DNA of 64,000 nt from Voacanga thouarsii (Eukaryota; Streptophyta; Magnoliopsida; Gentianales; Apocynaceae): positions 3,345,736 through 3,409,735 of the forward strand of contig JANUWF010003375.1 of assembly GCA_026120185.1 (NCBI GenBank). Direction: 5' to 3'. Position 1 is the first letter of the stretch. Every line of letters starts with the position of its first letter. The notes under the pieces were generated by a model. It saw only the letters and a list, made by a program, of their open reading frames with translations. It was not told the origin of the DNA and searched no databases. Below, piece after piece: positions 47,971-61,016 of the stretch. A program made the position numbers and the translations under genes.

Positions 47971-49239
47971 TGTTTTAATTTATTTCAATGATTTCTTCAA
48001 CATATCTTACCACATTTAAACCTTCCAATAACTTATTTAACATCCCAAAATCATTGTTCTAAAAGGTTTTCATGCCCATCACTTCTCTTTTGTTCAAACA
48101 AATAAATTATTCCCAGCTTACCAAACCAGTAAATTTTGGCAGTTTTCACCCTTCTTGTTGTTCATGATCTCTTAGCTATTCAAAACCCTCACAACCTCCA
48201 CACAACTTGTTCCAAATCCTTTCTAACTGGTCTAGGACAGGTTTAGAGTCATTTATGCTCAATTTCCAGTCACATCTACTCAGATTTCTTTTAATATTTC
48301 CAAACAACACAAACTAGTGAGTTGTTATCAACAAATGGCTTTTCTTGTTTTCTTTACCACTTCCTTCCTTTTTCTTTTCAAATTTTCAGTATACCATCAC
48401 TCCAATACACCTTAAATAAACTGAAAACCATATTCAGCCCATCACTACACCAACCGGTCAATTCAACATCCATCACAACATCAAAATATTTTCATTGCTC
48501 AACATCAACAAATTCATATGCATTTAGTTTCCAACTTCTAACATCATTCTTTTAGCTTTTAAGAAATGATCTCTTACCTTTCCAAGATGAGGGCAAGCTG
48601 TATACTCCTTCCCTTCCTTCCTTCTCCTTTCTTCCTCCTTGCTGCCGGTTTCCTTCTCCTTCCTCCTTGCTGTCGGAAATCTCCCTCTCTCCCTCTCTCC
48701 CTTAGTCTCTCTTTTTCTTATTTTTCCTCTCCTCTCTTCACTTTTCTGGTTTTTCCTCTTCTCCTCCCAACTTTGACTGAAATTCTCCCCTCCTTACTCC
48801 TATTTATAGAGCTTAATCCTCTTGGTCTTACTTTAAGGTGAGTTGGCTATTCTAGAAGCTCCTAGGCTTTCCAAGAAAATTGTGGAACCATGGAGAAACT
48901 AGTAGAATTCCCTAGAAGTCTCAAGACTAATGCATTTACTAACCTTACATGGCCATGCAAATTATAATTAACTTGGCCTAATCTAGTTTAGCTTAATTAT
49001 GATCAATTGCCCTAATCTAGTTTAACTTAATTAATCTTAATTAAGAAAGTCTAAGAATGGTTAGTCTTGGTAAAAAATATCATGCTTGTGGGCCCTCTTC
49101 ATTTACTTCTTGTAGGCCCCTTAAAATATCTTATATATAATAAAATATAGATAGATAATATAGCTAGGGTATTTATATATAATATAATATAGCATAATAT
49201 AGCTAGGATATTTATAGTATTAGTTGAAATATATATATA

Positions 49240-49595
49240 TGTTATAAAATTAGGGTAGTGTTAGAATAAAATCTACACACTACACACTAAGAAAATTTTA
49301 ACTATTCTTTGCACAAGAATTTCTCTTCAAACTTCTCTCTTTCTTTCTCTCACAATTCTTTCTCTAATCTTTCTTTCACTAATCTTTCTTTCACAAATGA
49401 TGGTGTATTACAAGCTTAGAGAATAGCTTTATTTATAGAGCTCTAATTAGTGAAATACATCATGGCATACATCATCTTCAATTAATGGTGTCTCCACTAA
49501 ATGGTGGACATCCATAAAAATCTTCTAATAATTCACATAAATCCATAATTAGTGGAGCCTCCACTAATTAATGGAGATTCCAATAATTCATAACA
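49240..49595 (-). mobile_element. COP3 3' LTR (left)
   Basis: TGTTATAAAATTAGGG to AATTCATAACA. It differs from the right LTR only in 'aaattttaac' (aaattctaac there) and 'tagctttatt' (tagctctatt there). Confidence 0.95.
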
Positions 49596-49612
49596 CTCCC
49601 CCTTGGATGTCC
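49596..49612 (-). other. COP3 polypurine tract
   Basis: Minus strand GGACATCCAAGGGGGAG directly before the 3' LTR. Confidence 0.85.
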
Positions 49613-49719
49613 ATCCATACATAAAGAATATGCCTCGTTAAAACCTTACTAGATAAAAACCCAAATGGGAAAAAAATCTAGTGAAGGAAAAAGAGTACAC
49701 TATTCTATATGTCCATTTA

Positions 49720-50103
49720 TTACTCCCCCTGATGAGATGATTCCTTTAAATCTTTAAACCGACGCATACCGATTTTATATCTCAACTTTTCAAATGTTGC
49801 AGTCGGTAAAGTCTTCGTGAAAATATCTGCGAGGTTATCACATGACCGAATTTGTAGCACATCAATTTCACCTTTCTTCCGGAGTTCATGAGTAAAGAAG
49901 AATTTTGGTGAAATATGTTTTGTCCGATCTCCTTTAATATATCCTCCTCGTAATTGAGCTATGCAAGCTGCATTGTCTTCATAAAGAGGAGTTGGAATAC
50001 CTTTGATTGATGATAATCCACAACTTTCTCGGATATAATGAATCATGGATCTTAGCCATACACATTCTCGACTTGCTTCATGAATGGCTATAATTTCAAG
50101 CAT
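49720..50103 (-). pseudogene. COP3 RNase H, C-terminal part
   Basis: Open for 127 codons: EIIAIHEASRECVWLRSM, then PLYEDNAACIAQ (metal-binding Asp region), KGDRTKHISPKFFFTHEL, and LADIFTKTLPTATFEKLR near the end. The N-terminal part is in other frames upstream. RNase H would degrade the RNA strand during reverse transcription. Confidence 0.85.
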
Positions 50104-50199
50104 GATTTGAAGAAGTAGTCGCTATAGATTGTTTCGTAGAACGCCATGATATAGCAAAGATTTCCACATGTAAATAGATAGCCCGTTTGAGAACGTGCT

Positions 50200-51250
50200 T
50201 TATGTGGATCGATAAATAACCAAAGATCTCGCATAACCTATCAATGTTGGACTGGTTTTATTTGAATAAAATAATCCGAGATCAATTGTACCTTGGAGAT
50301 ATCGAAGGACTTGTTTAATTCCATTCCAATGTCGTCGTGTTGGTGAAGAACTAAATCTTGCTAATAAATTGACAAACAAAAGCAATATCAGGTCGTGTGT
50401 TATTAGCAAGATACATCAATGCACCAATTGCACCGAGATATGGTACTTCAGACCAAGGAGTTCTTCATCATTTTCTTGAGGTCTGAAAGGATCTTTATCC
50501 ACATTTAATGATCGGACGATCATTGGAATACTCAATGGATGTGCTTTGTCCATGTAAAATCTTTTTAGCACTTTTGTCGTATATGTTGATTGATGAATAA
50601 ATGTTCCACTCTCCAAATGTTCAATTTGTAAACCAAGGCAAAATTTGGTTTTACCAAAATCCTTGATTTCGAATTCTCTTTTAAATAATCAATTGTTTCT
50701 TGGAGCTCTTCAGAGTTCCAATAAGATTAATATCATCAACATATATAGCTAATATCACAAATTTAGAACCAGATTTCTTAATAAAAACGCATGGACATAC
50801 CTGGTCATTTTTAAATCCCGCTTTCAATAAATATTCACTAAGACGTGTGAACCACATGCGCCCGTATTGCTTCAGTGCCATATAATGATTTCTCGCAACT
50901 TGATGGAGTAATTTTCACGAGGATAATGTTTATATGCTTCGTGCATATGAAATCCTTCGGGGATTTTCATGTAAACATCATTTTCTAAATTTCCATACAA
51001 GTAAGCAAAGTGACAACATCTAATAGGCGCATATCTATCTTTTCATGTACCGCCAAACCGATAAGATATCGGAGTGTAATAGCATCAACAACAGGAGAAT
51101 AAGTTTCATCATAATCAATACCTGGTCTTTGTGAAAAACCTCGGGCTACTAATCGCGCTTTATATCGAACGATTTCACTCTTTTCATTGCGCTTTCGCAC
51201 AAATATCCATTTGTAGCCAACAGGTTTTATACCTTCCGGTGTTCGGACCG
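50200..51250 (-). pseudogene. COP3 reverse transcriptase region, fragmented
   Basis: Pieces in order on the minus strand: 50985-51200 (RYKARLVARGFSQRPGIDYD, ETYSPVVDAITLRYL), 50681-50881 (MALKQYGRMWFTRLSEYLL, IYVDDINLIGT with YVDD intact), 50416-50616 and 50200-50409 (RRHWNGIKQVLRYLQG, start of the connection domain). A two-base insertion near 51015 and other indels shift the frame between pieces. Confidence 0.85.
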
Positions 51251-51739
51251 CAGTCCGAAGACTTCACGTTTTGCCGTTGCATTTAACTCCGATTGAATCG
51301 CATCTTTCCATTGCAGCCAATCTTTTCTATGCCGACATTCATCAATCGATATTGGTTCAGGATCATCATTATCCCGTGTAACATCAAGAGATATATTGTA
51401 TGCAAATATATTATCAATAACAGCTTTCTATCCGATTCCAACTTCTACCTGAAGTGGTATAATTGATAGAAATTTCAGTGTTACTTTCATCAACTTCTCG
51501 GTTCTTTGTCATCGCTCTCTCTTGGTCTTTATCATTCTTTTCTTCAATATGATCTTCTCGGATCATTTAATCCTCTTTTCTTTCGAGGATTTTTATCTTT
51601 AGAACCAAGAGGTCGGCCACGCTTCCGGCGTGTTTTTGACTCAAGCAACTATAGGTATAATATTTTGTTCTCGCTGGAACTTCAATTCGAATAGGAGCAT
51701 TTATAGTCGGAATATGCGATTTTGTAACTCTTCTCGGAG

Positions 51740-53205
51740 TCAACAAAAGCGTCTCGGCATTTGATTTGCAATGCTTTGCAAATGAATTATCTTTTGAACT
51801 TCAAGTTCACATGCGCTTGTGCGCGGATCAAGATAATTTAATGATGTTGTCCAAGCAAGATCCTTTTTATGCTCGTTTTGGTTCTCCCCTAATTTAGGGA
51901 ATAATGATTCATCAAAATGACAATCAAGCAAATCTTGCCGTGAATACATCTCCCGTCGTGGGTTCAACATACCCGATAATAGAGGGAGAATCATATCCAA
52001 CGTATATCCCCTTTCTTCTTTGAGGACCCATCTTTGTACGTTGGTTTGGTGCAATTGGAATATATACAAGACACCCAAAAATTCTTAAATGAGCAATATT
52101 TGGTTCTCGACCCAAAAGCCAATTGCAAAGGAGAGAATTTATGATAACTAACTCGGTCTTATACGTACAAGTGTTGCAAAGATGTAGAATAGCATGTCCT
52201 CAGTGCAGATGTTGGGAGATTTGTTTTCATTAATAATGGTCTAGCAATTAATTGTAATCGTTTAATTAAAGATTCAAAGAAGACCATTCTCGTGTGTGAA
52301 CATGAGCTACAGGATGTTCAACATTAATCCCAATTGACATGCAATATGCATCAAAAGCATGTGATGAAAATTCACCAAAGATTATCCAAACGGATATTTT
52401 TAATGTGATGGTCCGGAAATTGTGCTCGTAATTTAATTATTTGAGCAAGTAATCTCGCAAACGCCAAAGTTGCGAGTAGATAATAAACATACATGTGACC
52501 ATCGGGATGATGCATCAATTAAGACCATAAAATATTTGAACGGTCCACATGGTGGATCAATAGGTCCACAAATATCTCCGTGAACTGCTTCGAGAAATGT
52601 AGGACTTTCAGCTCCTACTTTTACCGGTGATGGTTTAACAATTAATTTTCCTAGGGAACATGCAAGACATGCGAATTTTTCTCGATGTTAATATCCTTTT
52701 ATTTTTTAAAGGATGACCATGTGTATTCTCAATGATTCTTCTCATCATGGTAGATCCCTGATGACCCAACCGGTCATGCCAAATGCTAAAAGTAATAGGA
52801 TCAAGAAACTTCCGGTTTACTAGATGATGAATTTCAATTGTACGTATTTTTACAAAATATAGACCAAGAGAAAAAGACGGCAGCTTTTCTAATACCGATT
52901 TCTTACCCAAATGCATTTGAGTAATAAAAAGATGCTCAATCCCATTTTCCTCATTTGTTTCAACATGATACCCATTTCTCGCGGATATCTTTAAAACTCA
53001 ATAAATTTCTTCTGGATTTTGAGGAAAATAGTGCCTTATCAATAATAATTGTTGTTCCTTTAGGCAACAATATACTAGCTCTTCCTGAGCCCTCAATTAC
53101 ATTTGCACTACCGTTTATCGTATAAATATTTATTTCTCCCATTTTGAGATCGTAAAAATATTTCTCATTTTTTAGTATGGTGTGTGTAGTTCCACTATCA
53201 ATAAT
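51740..53205 (-). pseudogene. COP3 protease and integrase region, fragmented
   Basis: Protease core IIDSGTTHTIL at about 53172-53205, then 52960-53142. The pre-integrase zinc region WHDRLGHQGSTMMRRIIENT lies within 52635-52916. The integrase core (about 52150-52600) has no long open frame. The C-terminal module has LRIFGCLVYIPIAP and KGIYVGYDSPSIIGYVEPT in 51924-52115, and a linker to RT in 51740-52078. Frames change at least four times. Confidence 0.82.
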
Positions 53206-53354
53206 GCATATATCATCATTAACAACAGCCTATCCGAACACAAATATATATATGTAAACGTAAATATTATTAGAATAGAATGAAAATGAAAATACAAAAA
53301 TATCAGTGGTGAGGCTTTAGTTCTTTTGGACACCGCCATCACCAATTAAATGGT

Positions 53355-54383
53355 CTATCCTACCGTCCGGGTGTTCAAAAAATCCGATACATCCATATGG
53401 GTAATATTGATATTAAGATCTTCATGATCACTATCGTCATCCTCAACATTATTTATTGGATGTTGAGAAAAATTTGCTTCCACATTTTTATTTTTCAATG
53501 AAGCTTGATACAATTCAACTAAATGCTTAGCCGTACGACGCTTTCGTGACCAATGACCTTTCATGCCACATCTATAACATATATCCTCATGCTTTTCTTC
53601 AATTTCTTTTTCTTTTCCCTTTTGATCTTTTCTCGCTCCACTTCAGTGGCCGTATTTCTCACAGCTTGATTATAATTGTGATAAGGGAAATATCGAGCGT
53701 GACTACGACCATAACCACGACCACGGCCACGGCCACGGCCACGACCACGACTATAACGATGGCTTCGCTGGAGCCAACAAGCATTCACTTCGGGAGTGCC
53801 GTAGAGCCGCTTGGTCCGGCTTCATGATTTCTCAATAATAACTCATTATTTTTCTCTCGCAATGAGGAGGGCAAGTAATTAAATCAGAAATTTTGTATAC
53901 CCCTTTTCTCGATATTGTTGCCGCAGGACAATATTCGAGGCATGAAAGGTGGAGAATGTCTTCTCCAACATATCTTCATCGCTCACTTTTTCTCCGCATA
54001 ATTTTAATTGAGATGTAATTTTATACATTGCGGAGCTATATTCATTCACGGTTTTAAAATCTTGCAACCTCGTGTGCAACCATTCATACCGTGCAAGAGG
54101 TAGTACGACCATCTTCAGTGGTCAAATCTTTCTTTTAAATTTACCCACAGTACCATATGGATCTTTTTCGGTAAGATATTCCATTTTCAAATTTTCATCG
54201 AGATGACGACGAATAAAAATCAAAGCTTTAGCCTTGTGTTGTGCGTATGCACTATTATGTGCTTGAATAGTTTCACTAAGGCCTTCAAGCATTTAGATGC
54301 ATTTCTGCATCGAGAACCCATGACATATAATTTTTTCCGTAAATATCAAGGGCTACAAATTCGAGTTTAGCGAGATTAGCCAT
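53355..54383 (-). pseudogene. gag: COP3 gag, fragmented
   Basis: Starts at 54383 (MANLAKLEFVALDIYGKNYM), stops after about 32 codons, and continues in 53879-54112 (RYEWLHTRLQDFKTVNEYSS). An arginine-glycine run (GRGRGRGRGRGYGR) is at about 53700-53745. The zinc knuckle CYRCGMKGHWSRKRR near 53540-53582 has Arg in place of the last Cys, so it could not bind zinc normally. Confidence 0.82.
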
Positions 54384-54402
54384 AGAGATCAATAAATGCG
54401 TA

Positions 54403-54479
54403 CCTGTCTTCTCGGCTTTAATAACGGCAGAGACTCGTGCTCAGTCTTCTCGGCTTTAATAACGGTAGAGACTCGTGCC
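54403..54479. repeat. 38-bp direct duplication in COP3 leader
   Basis: 'cttctcggctttaataacgg' plus 'agagactcgtgc' occurs at about 54404-54435 and 54443-54475, differing at one base. Confidence 0.85.
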
Positions 54480-54486
54480 GATAACG
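54470..54486 (-). other. COP3 primer-binding region
   Basis: On the minus strand the sequence after the 5' LTR is CGTTATCGGCACGAGTC. It is not the usual TGGTATCAGAG site; I do not name the tRNA. Confidence 0.45.
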
Positions 54487-54838
54487 TGTTATAAAATTAG
54501 GGTAGTGTTAGAATAAAATCTACACACTACACACTAAGAAAATTCTAACTATTCTTTGCACAAGAATTTCTCTTCAAACTTCTCTCTTTCTTTCTCTCAC
54601 AATTCTTTCTCTAATCTTTCTTTCACTAATCTTTCTTTCACAAATGATGGTGTATTACAAGCTTAGAGAATAGCTCTATTTATAGAGCTCTAATTAGTGA
54701 AATACATCATGGCATACATCATCTTCAATTAATGGTGTCTCCACTAAATGGTGGACATCCATAAAAATCTTCTAATAATTCACATAAATCCATAATTAGT
54801 GGAGCCTCCACTAATTAATGGAGATTCCAATAATTCAT

Positions 54839-54842
<4 letters not shown>
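54487..54842 (-). mobile_element. COP3 5' LTR (right)
   Basis: 356 bp, paired with 49240-49595. Confidence 0.95.

Positions 54843-54880
<38 letters not shown>
54843..54880. repeat. (AT)n microsatellite at the COP3 target
   Basis: About 18 AT units directly right of COP3; the left flank also ends in ATATAT. Confidence 0.9.
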
Positions 54881-54882
<2 letters not shown>

Positions 54883-55143
54883 TAATGGTAAAAATAATAT
54901 AATAATTCAACATAATTATTGAATTTAATAATACTATAATTTAATATTACCAAGGAATATTGATACTACATAATATATATAAAATAATAGTAATGGATAA
55001 TAGAATAAAAATAAAATCAATAATAATATTAGCAATAATAATAATACTAATATTAATAATGATAATAGCACTAGTGATGGCTATATTATAACACTATGAA
55101 TAATATTATCAATTTGAAATCTTAATTTTATTATTGATGATAA

Positions 55144-55377
<234 letters not shown>

Positions 55378-55511
55378 GAAAATGAAAGAGAATAAATAAT
55401 AATTCTAGGCATTCTCTTAGCGCATTCGGAAGGATCTCATCTCATAATTATCCTTAACTGTTTATGTCTCTAGTACGAACACTTGATGAAATGTGGAGAG
55501 AAGTGGGGTAA

Positions 55512-55634
55512 ATGGCCGATACTACTAGAAGGATTCCTCTTTGGATAATAGGTACTGTAACTGGTATTCTTGTGATCGGGTTAATAGGTGTTTTCTTTTA
55601 TAGTTCATATTCCGGATTAGGTTCATCCCTCTAG
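55512..55634 (+). CDS. psbJ: psbJ, photosystem II protein J (intact plastid copy in nucleus)
   Basis: 40 codons, [20 protein letters not shown] to a GLGSSL end and TAG stop. It has one transmembrane helix and the glycine-rich start and end typical of PsbJ, a photosystem II subunit next to cytochrome b559. It lies 134 bp after psbL as in plastomes and is the last gene of the psbE-F-L-J operon. No substitution stands out. It is not expected to be expressed from the nucleus. Confidence 0.94.
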   Translation: MADTTRRIPLWIIGTVTGILVIGLIGVFFYSSYSGLGSSL

Positions 55635-56641
55635 TAATCGAATGAATTGAGTTGTCGACACGAAAGCATAAGAACTTAATGGGATTTCCTTCTTTCTTTG
55701 TTTGATTCAAGGGGGAAGGGCCCGTTGAGTTCTTAAGAATCATACTCTTTTTTCGTCTAAATGAGAAATCCCTTTTCTGCCGTTTCAAAAAACTCCACTC
55801 TCTGGTGATGCTTTTGAAAAATGAACTTCATTGATTGATTCAGAACACCCCTCCTTGGCAGTATGTATCCGTACTTAGTTAGAAGAAAGAAAGAATAAAG
55901 AATCGCTCAATTTCTTGGATGATATAATCTATATTTTTGTAGATTAGATATCGGGTAAATACTTTCTATACTAATAGAACTTTATTCTATTTATTTGATT
56001 TTCATTTTGACTCTTTTTATTTTAGTATCTCATCAAAATGAAAATTTTGATAAGTTCATTCAATAAGTTCTATTTAATGAATTCCCCTCTTGTTTTTTTA
56101 TTTGTCCACTACTTCTTAGACTCAGAATGTTTTGTAATAAAGCTAAAAGGTTCTGAGAAATCTGGAAAAAGACTAGGAATCTTTGAAAAAGAGGATCAAG
56201 AATATTACTCTTTCGGCACAAGAAAGGGGTGTAGAAAATTCCCTTTCTTGTGCCGAAGACTAGGAAGACGAATAATACCTTCTAGAATTCTTTGTTTCCC
56301 GCATTTATCCGTTCTATTACCCGATTACCTCTGCCTAGTGTCTAATGAAATTGGATTCTATTTAGAATAGAAAACTATTGATACATTTTATCACATTGAA
56401 ATCTGGCAATAGTAACATAGCCGCATCACCCCAATTTGGATAAAAAACAAAGAAATAAAGGAGAAAATCAAATAGTTTTCTTCAAAATCTACATACTATT
56501 ACTAACAATGCGATACAAGGAATTCCCAGCATCTCGTAGAAAAGGAAAAGGGTTTTTCAAAATTTTTTTTTTGTGATCATACATAATTACCAAAAAGAAT
56601 TTGGTTCTTTTTACGAACTTGATGTCAATAAATCCACAAGT
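55635..56641. other. Plastid psbJ-petA spacer
   Basis: Normal long spacer between two convergent plastid operons. It contains the 17-bp-stem hairpin at 56212-56257. The open frame at 56038-56370 runs through that hairpin and is not a gene. Confidence 0.8.
56212..56257. terminator. Perfect 17-bp inverted repeat, 3' end of the psbE operon
   Basis: 'ttcggcacaagaaaggg' (56212-56228) pairs exactly with 'ccctttcttgtgccgaa' (56241-56257) around a 12-base loop. Plastid operons use such stem-loops as RNA 3'-end stabilisers. Perfect pairing suggests little decay since transfer. Confidence 0.85.
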
Positions 56642-57662
<1,021 letters not shown>

Positions 57663-57858
57663 CTAATATAGTTCCCTATCCACGATTCTGCTAGTTACTG
57701 GAATAATTTTACTGGAATGCTATTTTACTGGAATAATATAGGATGAATCCCGTAGATGGGGAAAAATAGAAAGCATAAATTTTCAACGCTTTGTTTATGT
57801 ACAACTAAAAAGTAACAAACCTTCTAATTGGATTAGATTAATATGAGTGGATCTTTTA

Positions 57859-58530
57859 TCAGTCATTCATTGAATGATAAATAACTACAAGTGACGGAGA
57901 TACACGATTTAAATAACGGAAAATCCAATATTTAAAAACTGTATCAAGAATGACTGGAAAGGTAGAAACAAGACCCGATATAATTTGATCATTCTGAACA
58001 AATCCAAAATCTTTGTAGACAGAGCCAATCATTAATTCCCAGCCGTGGGGTGAATGGAATCCAATACATAAATCGGTTAATAAAAGAATAGAAAAAGCTT
58101 TGACTGTGTCGCTTAGGTTATATAGGAATTCCTGGGCCCAAGAGTTAAGAATAACAAGTTCTTCATTACTCAAAATAGATAGAATAACAAAACAGATTAT
58201 ATTTATCGATAAGTGAAAAATCGTATGGATACGATCCTCGTTGTGTATCTTGATTAATTGGATCGTTTCTTTTTGGATTCCTATACGAAGCTTATGTAGA
58301 CGTGTCTCCGAGTATTCTTCGATCATTTCGTCCAAGGCGAGGAGTTCCTCTAAGTCTATAAATTTTTCTAGAATACCCCTTTCTTGAATATCATTCAAAA
58401 AAATTTCGGATTGCCCAGCATTCCACCAATTAGTAACCCAAGATTCCAGACTTTTTTTAAATGAGAGAGAAAGCCACCAAGGCAAAAATACTATAGATAC
58501 AAGAGGAGTAAATGCTTTCTTTTTTGTCAT
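57859..58530 (-). CDS. cemA: cemA (ycf10), chloroplast envelope membrane protein (open plastid copy)
   Basis: Open frame of 223 codons; the usual length is about 229. The N-terminus [19 protein letters not shown] lacks three residues after the Pro-Leu, and the region around [12 protein letters not shown] lacks about three more; both are in-frame. The conserved end ([20 protein letters not shown], then [11 protein letters not shown], ending VVIYHSMND) is intact. CemA is an inner-envelope protein linked to proton or ion balance and carbon uptake. In-frame losses only suggest they arose in the plastome before transfer. It has no transit signal here. Confidence 0.93.
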   Translation of the reverse strand: MTKKKAFTPLVSIVFLPWWLSLSFKKSLESWVTNWWNAGQSEIFLNDIQERGILEKFIDLEELLALDEMIEEYSETRLHKLRIGIQKETIQLIKIHNEDRIHTIFHLSINIICFVILSILSNEELVILNSWAQEFLYNLSDTVKAFSILLLTDLCIGFHSPHGWELMIGSVYKDFGFVQNDQIISGLVSTFPVILDTVFKYWIFRYLNRVSPSLVVIYHSMND

Positions 58531-59210
58531 TTTTTCATCTGTGAATTGTTAATCAACCCACCTCATTCGTCGACTCTATGTTTCTTTCACGCATGAGTTC
58601 TATACAAGGTATGGAACCTATGAATCTATTTTATTTGTGATTTTGTGGTTAGTCTTTGAATCTCGAAAGACTCGAAAAATCGACTAATAATCCATTTCGA
58701 ATGAAGAAATACTAAAAAAATAGAGTTTCCCAATATCTCAATTGGGCAAATTCGAAACAACTGTCCCCTTTCGATGAATGACCGAAAGAACCCCTTTAAG
58801 TTTAAGTTTTAAGTAATGAATATTAGTCCAATTTTGAGACGAAAAAATCCCTTTTCTATCACAATATCCAATATTTCGAAAAAGAAAATTCACCGATTGC
58901 CCACAGCCAGGAATAGAATAATTGAGGGAAAGATATTGGGATACTCAAAGTAGCAAAACAAGACAGAAATTGACTAGTTATCATTATTAAGAAATCTAAT
59001 TGTTATTTTTGTGTTGGTCATTAAGGAACACAAAAGAAAGGAGAAAATGAAACGTCGATTGACAAAAAAAGAATTTCGTTTTGTGGTTGTTCCGCCCGCT
59101 TTGGCTCGAATGAACCTTCTGATGAAACTTCACTTAGGTTATGTTATAGAAAAAATAGGATTCTTGCATTTTTCCCTCAAAGCACCCATTTTCCATTTTC
59201 GGACCTTTTT

Positions 59211-59792
59211 TCAAAATACTTCAACTTCAATTGGTACGCGCAAGAAATTGGACAATTCAGCAGCTTTGTCTACAATAGCAAGTGGAGCCAAATTCTCATC
59301 AGTACGAGCTAAGGGAATGGCCCCCTGGCCTCGAACGTCCAGATAAAGGCCACGACCGGCATAAATACCCTCTCTAACTTCTACTATTTTAATGGACCGA
59401 ATATCTTTTATAGGGAATTGGAGGAATATGCGCCGATTTTTTCCAGGAAATCCCCAACGAAAAAAGCACACTATCCCTTCCTTTCTATCGAATCGATTAT
59501 AACCGCTGCCTACATTCCAGAAAATTGTGCACCACAAATAGCAACTAATAAAGAGACCCACGATTCCGTAGAAAAGCATCATTATACCTTGTGAATAAAA
59601 ACCGATTAGCTCCAACGGAAAATCAGACAGAGAAGGCAAAAAGGGTAGCAAATTTATACCAAGATAAGTGGAAGTTCCAGCCAAAAACAATCCTAATGAA
59701 CCTAAAAAAACGATAAAGGCCCAGCAGAAATTACTTATTTTTCGAGCCTCCGTTATAACTTCTATACGTAGATGTTCTGATCGCCAATGCAT
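59211..59792 (-). CDS. ycf4: ycf4, photosystem I assembly protein (open, divergent plastid copy)
   Basis: 193 codons; usual angiosperm Ycf4 has about 184-185. Start [20 protein letters not shown]; two membrane helices ([20 protein letters not shown] and [19 protein letters not shown]); conserved [20 protein letters not shown] and [14 protein letters not shown] blocks. Extra residues lie between the helices (around [17 protein letters not shown]), before EVREGIYAG, and at the end (EVEVF for EVF). Divergence is high yet the frame is open and conserved blocks are kept, so it was probably under selection in a plastome with fast-evolving ycf4. Ycf4 scaffolds photosystem I assembly on thylakoids. 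Expression from the nucleus is not expected. Confidence 0.92.
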   Translation of the reverse strand: MHWRSEHLRIEVITEARKISNFCWAFIVFLGSLGLFLAGTSTYLGINLLPFLPSLSDFPLELIGFYSQGIMMLFYGIVGLFISCYLWCTIFWNVGSGYNRFDRKEGIVCFFRWGFPGKNRRIFLQFPIKDIRSIKIVEVREGIYAGRGLYLDVRGQGAIPLARTDENLAPLAIVDKAAELSNFLRVPIEVEVF

Positions 59793-60209
59793 ACTTGATC
59801 CGATTGTATTTTATTGGAATACCTCAAATTAAATTGACTTTACCCTTTTTTTGTTTCCGAAGTAACTCTCATCAACTAGCACTAGTTTGATGTGAACCTT
59901 TAGGAGTAATTCATCAAATTGCTTCGATCTAATCTAAACTAAAATAATAACATACCCTTCATATGATCGCACTATACATATAGATCCGAGGACTTTTTAT
60001 TTCAGCCATCCAGCGATCCTGGTCGATTTGAAAACAGCTAGAATTCACTTACCCATATATTATGTTTCTACAGGTATAAGAGCCCTTTCCTTTATGTTCG
60101 GCAGAAATCACATGTTATATCATATTCCACTAAATAGATATCTGTGTTAGTTATGATACAAGTCTAAGTTTTGAAAAAAAAAAAACAGAAGGGATGGGAT
60201 CCATTGGGT

Positions 60210-60320
60210 CTAAACAATCTTGTTTTTTTGAACATGAAGAAATAAAGAAGCCATTGCAATTGCCGGAAATACTAGGCCTACTAAAGGCACAAAAATAGAG
60301 GGAAGGTTGAAAGTTGTCAT
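60210..60320 (-). CDS. psaI: psaI, photosystem I subunit VIII (intact plastid copy)
   Basis: 36 codons: [20 protein letters not shown] to a HVQKNKIV end, stop at 60210-60212. It is a single thylakoid helix beside PsaL in photosystem I. It is identical to the common angiosperm form as far as I can judge. It lies between ycf4 (417 bp away) and accD as in plastomes. It is too short to be noticed by length-based gene callers. Confidence 0.94.
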   Translation of the reverse strand: MTTFNLPSIFVPLVGLVFPAIAMASLFLHVQKNKIV

Positions 60321-60429
60321 AGAATGGGTACCTCGATTTATTGTTTGTACCTGTTATTATTATTTATAAATAAAGATATCTTATAATAATTATAATTAAG
60401 AATTTTCACTATTATGACTTTAATTATTA

Positions 60430-60500
60430 ATTCAATTCTTAGTATAGATCTAAGTATCTATATATAGATCTAAGTATCTATATATCTAGATCTAAGTGAG
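60430..60500. repeat. Short tandem repeats in psaI-accD spacer
   Basis: 'agatctaagtatctatatat' occurs about 2.5 times at 60445-60496, a typical plastid spacer slippage repeat. Confidence 0.7.
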
Positions 60501-61016
60501 GATATAGAATAAGTGCAAGGAATGTAGAGCTAAATAAATGAACTTATTCATCTTTCTACACGAAAGATATGTATGATAATCAACTTTATTATTTATTATT
60601 TTTCTTGATTTCTTTGTCTTTTATTTTTATTCTTTTTACTAAAGAAAGAGTTTCTTACAGATTATCGAAAGATTCGTTAGAATCCGAACCCGGGGTTATT
60701 TTTAGCTAAACGGGATTTTCGGGAAGTAGAGAAAAATAAAAAACTTTCTATTTTTTCTATTTGAGAATTATATACGTAAGATGAGAAGCAGAAATTCGTT
60801 TTGTTTGCCTAATTTCACGAAAGGAAGAATTTTGGATAGAGACTTCTTGATTAGTAATCAGAAATATAGGTAAAAGGGGGTTATCCGCAGCTTTTGATTC
60901 TTTCTACAATTAGATCTTATGTTCACCAAAGAAGATTCCTATTTCCTTTAATTCCGAATAAACTAACTACTCGTTTGCTACAAATAATTGAACTTAGTGC
61001 TCTATTTGATTTTGAT

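Larger units (their letters stand above)
49240..54842 (-). mobile_element. COP3: young but coding-dead Copia retrotransposon
   Basis: LTRs at 49240-49595 and 54487-54842 are each 356 bp and differ at two positions by my reading. The duplicated target ATATA flanks it (49235-49239 and 54843-54847). On the minus strand the order is 5' LTR, leader, gag, protease, integrase, RT, RNase H, polypurine tract, 3' LTR, all in Copia order, total 5603 bp. Every coding part is broken by frameshifts or stops. Near-identical LTRs mean recent insertion, so the copy was probably already defective when it moved, using enzymes supplied by a relative. Confidence 0.9.

Noticed and set aside
53546..53827. Threonine-rich frame on the plus strand
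   Set aside because: It is the antisense of the arginine-glycine run in COP3 gag.
54843..54880. Repeat array as CRISPR candidate
   Set aside because: Simple (AT)n; no spaced repeats of CRISPR form anywhere in the window.
56038..56370. 110-codon open frame in the psbJ-petA spacer
   Set aside because: Runs through the operon's 3' hairpin and has no plastid counterpart.
59011..59346. 111-codon plus-strand frame overlapping ycf4
   Set aside because: Spacer sequence plus the antisense of the ycf4 C-terminus.
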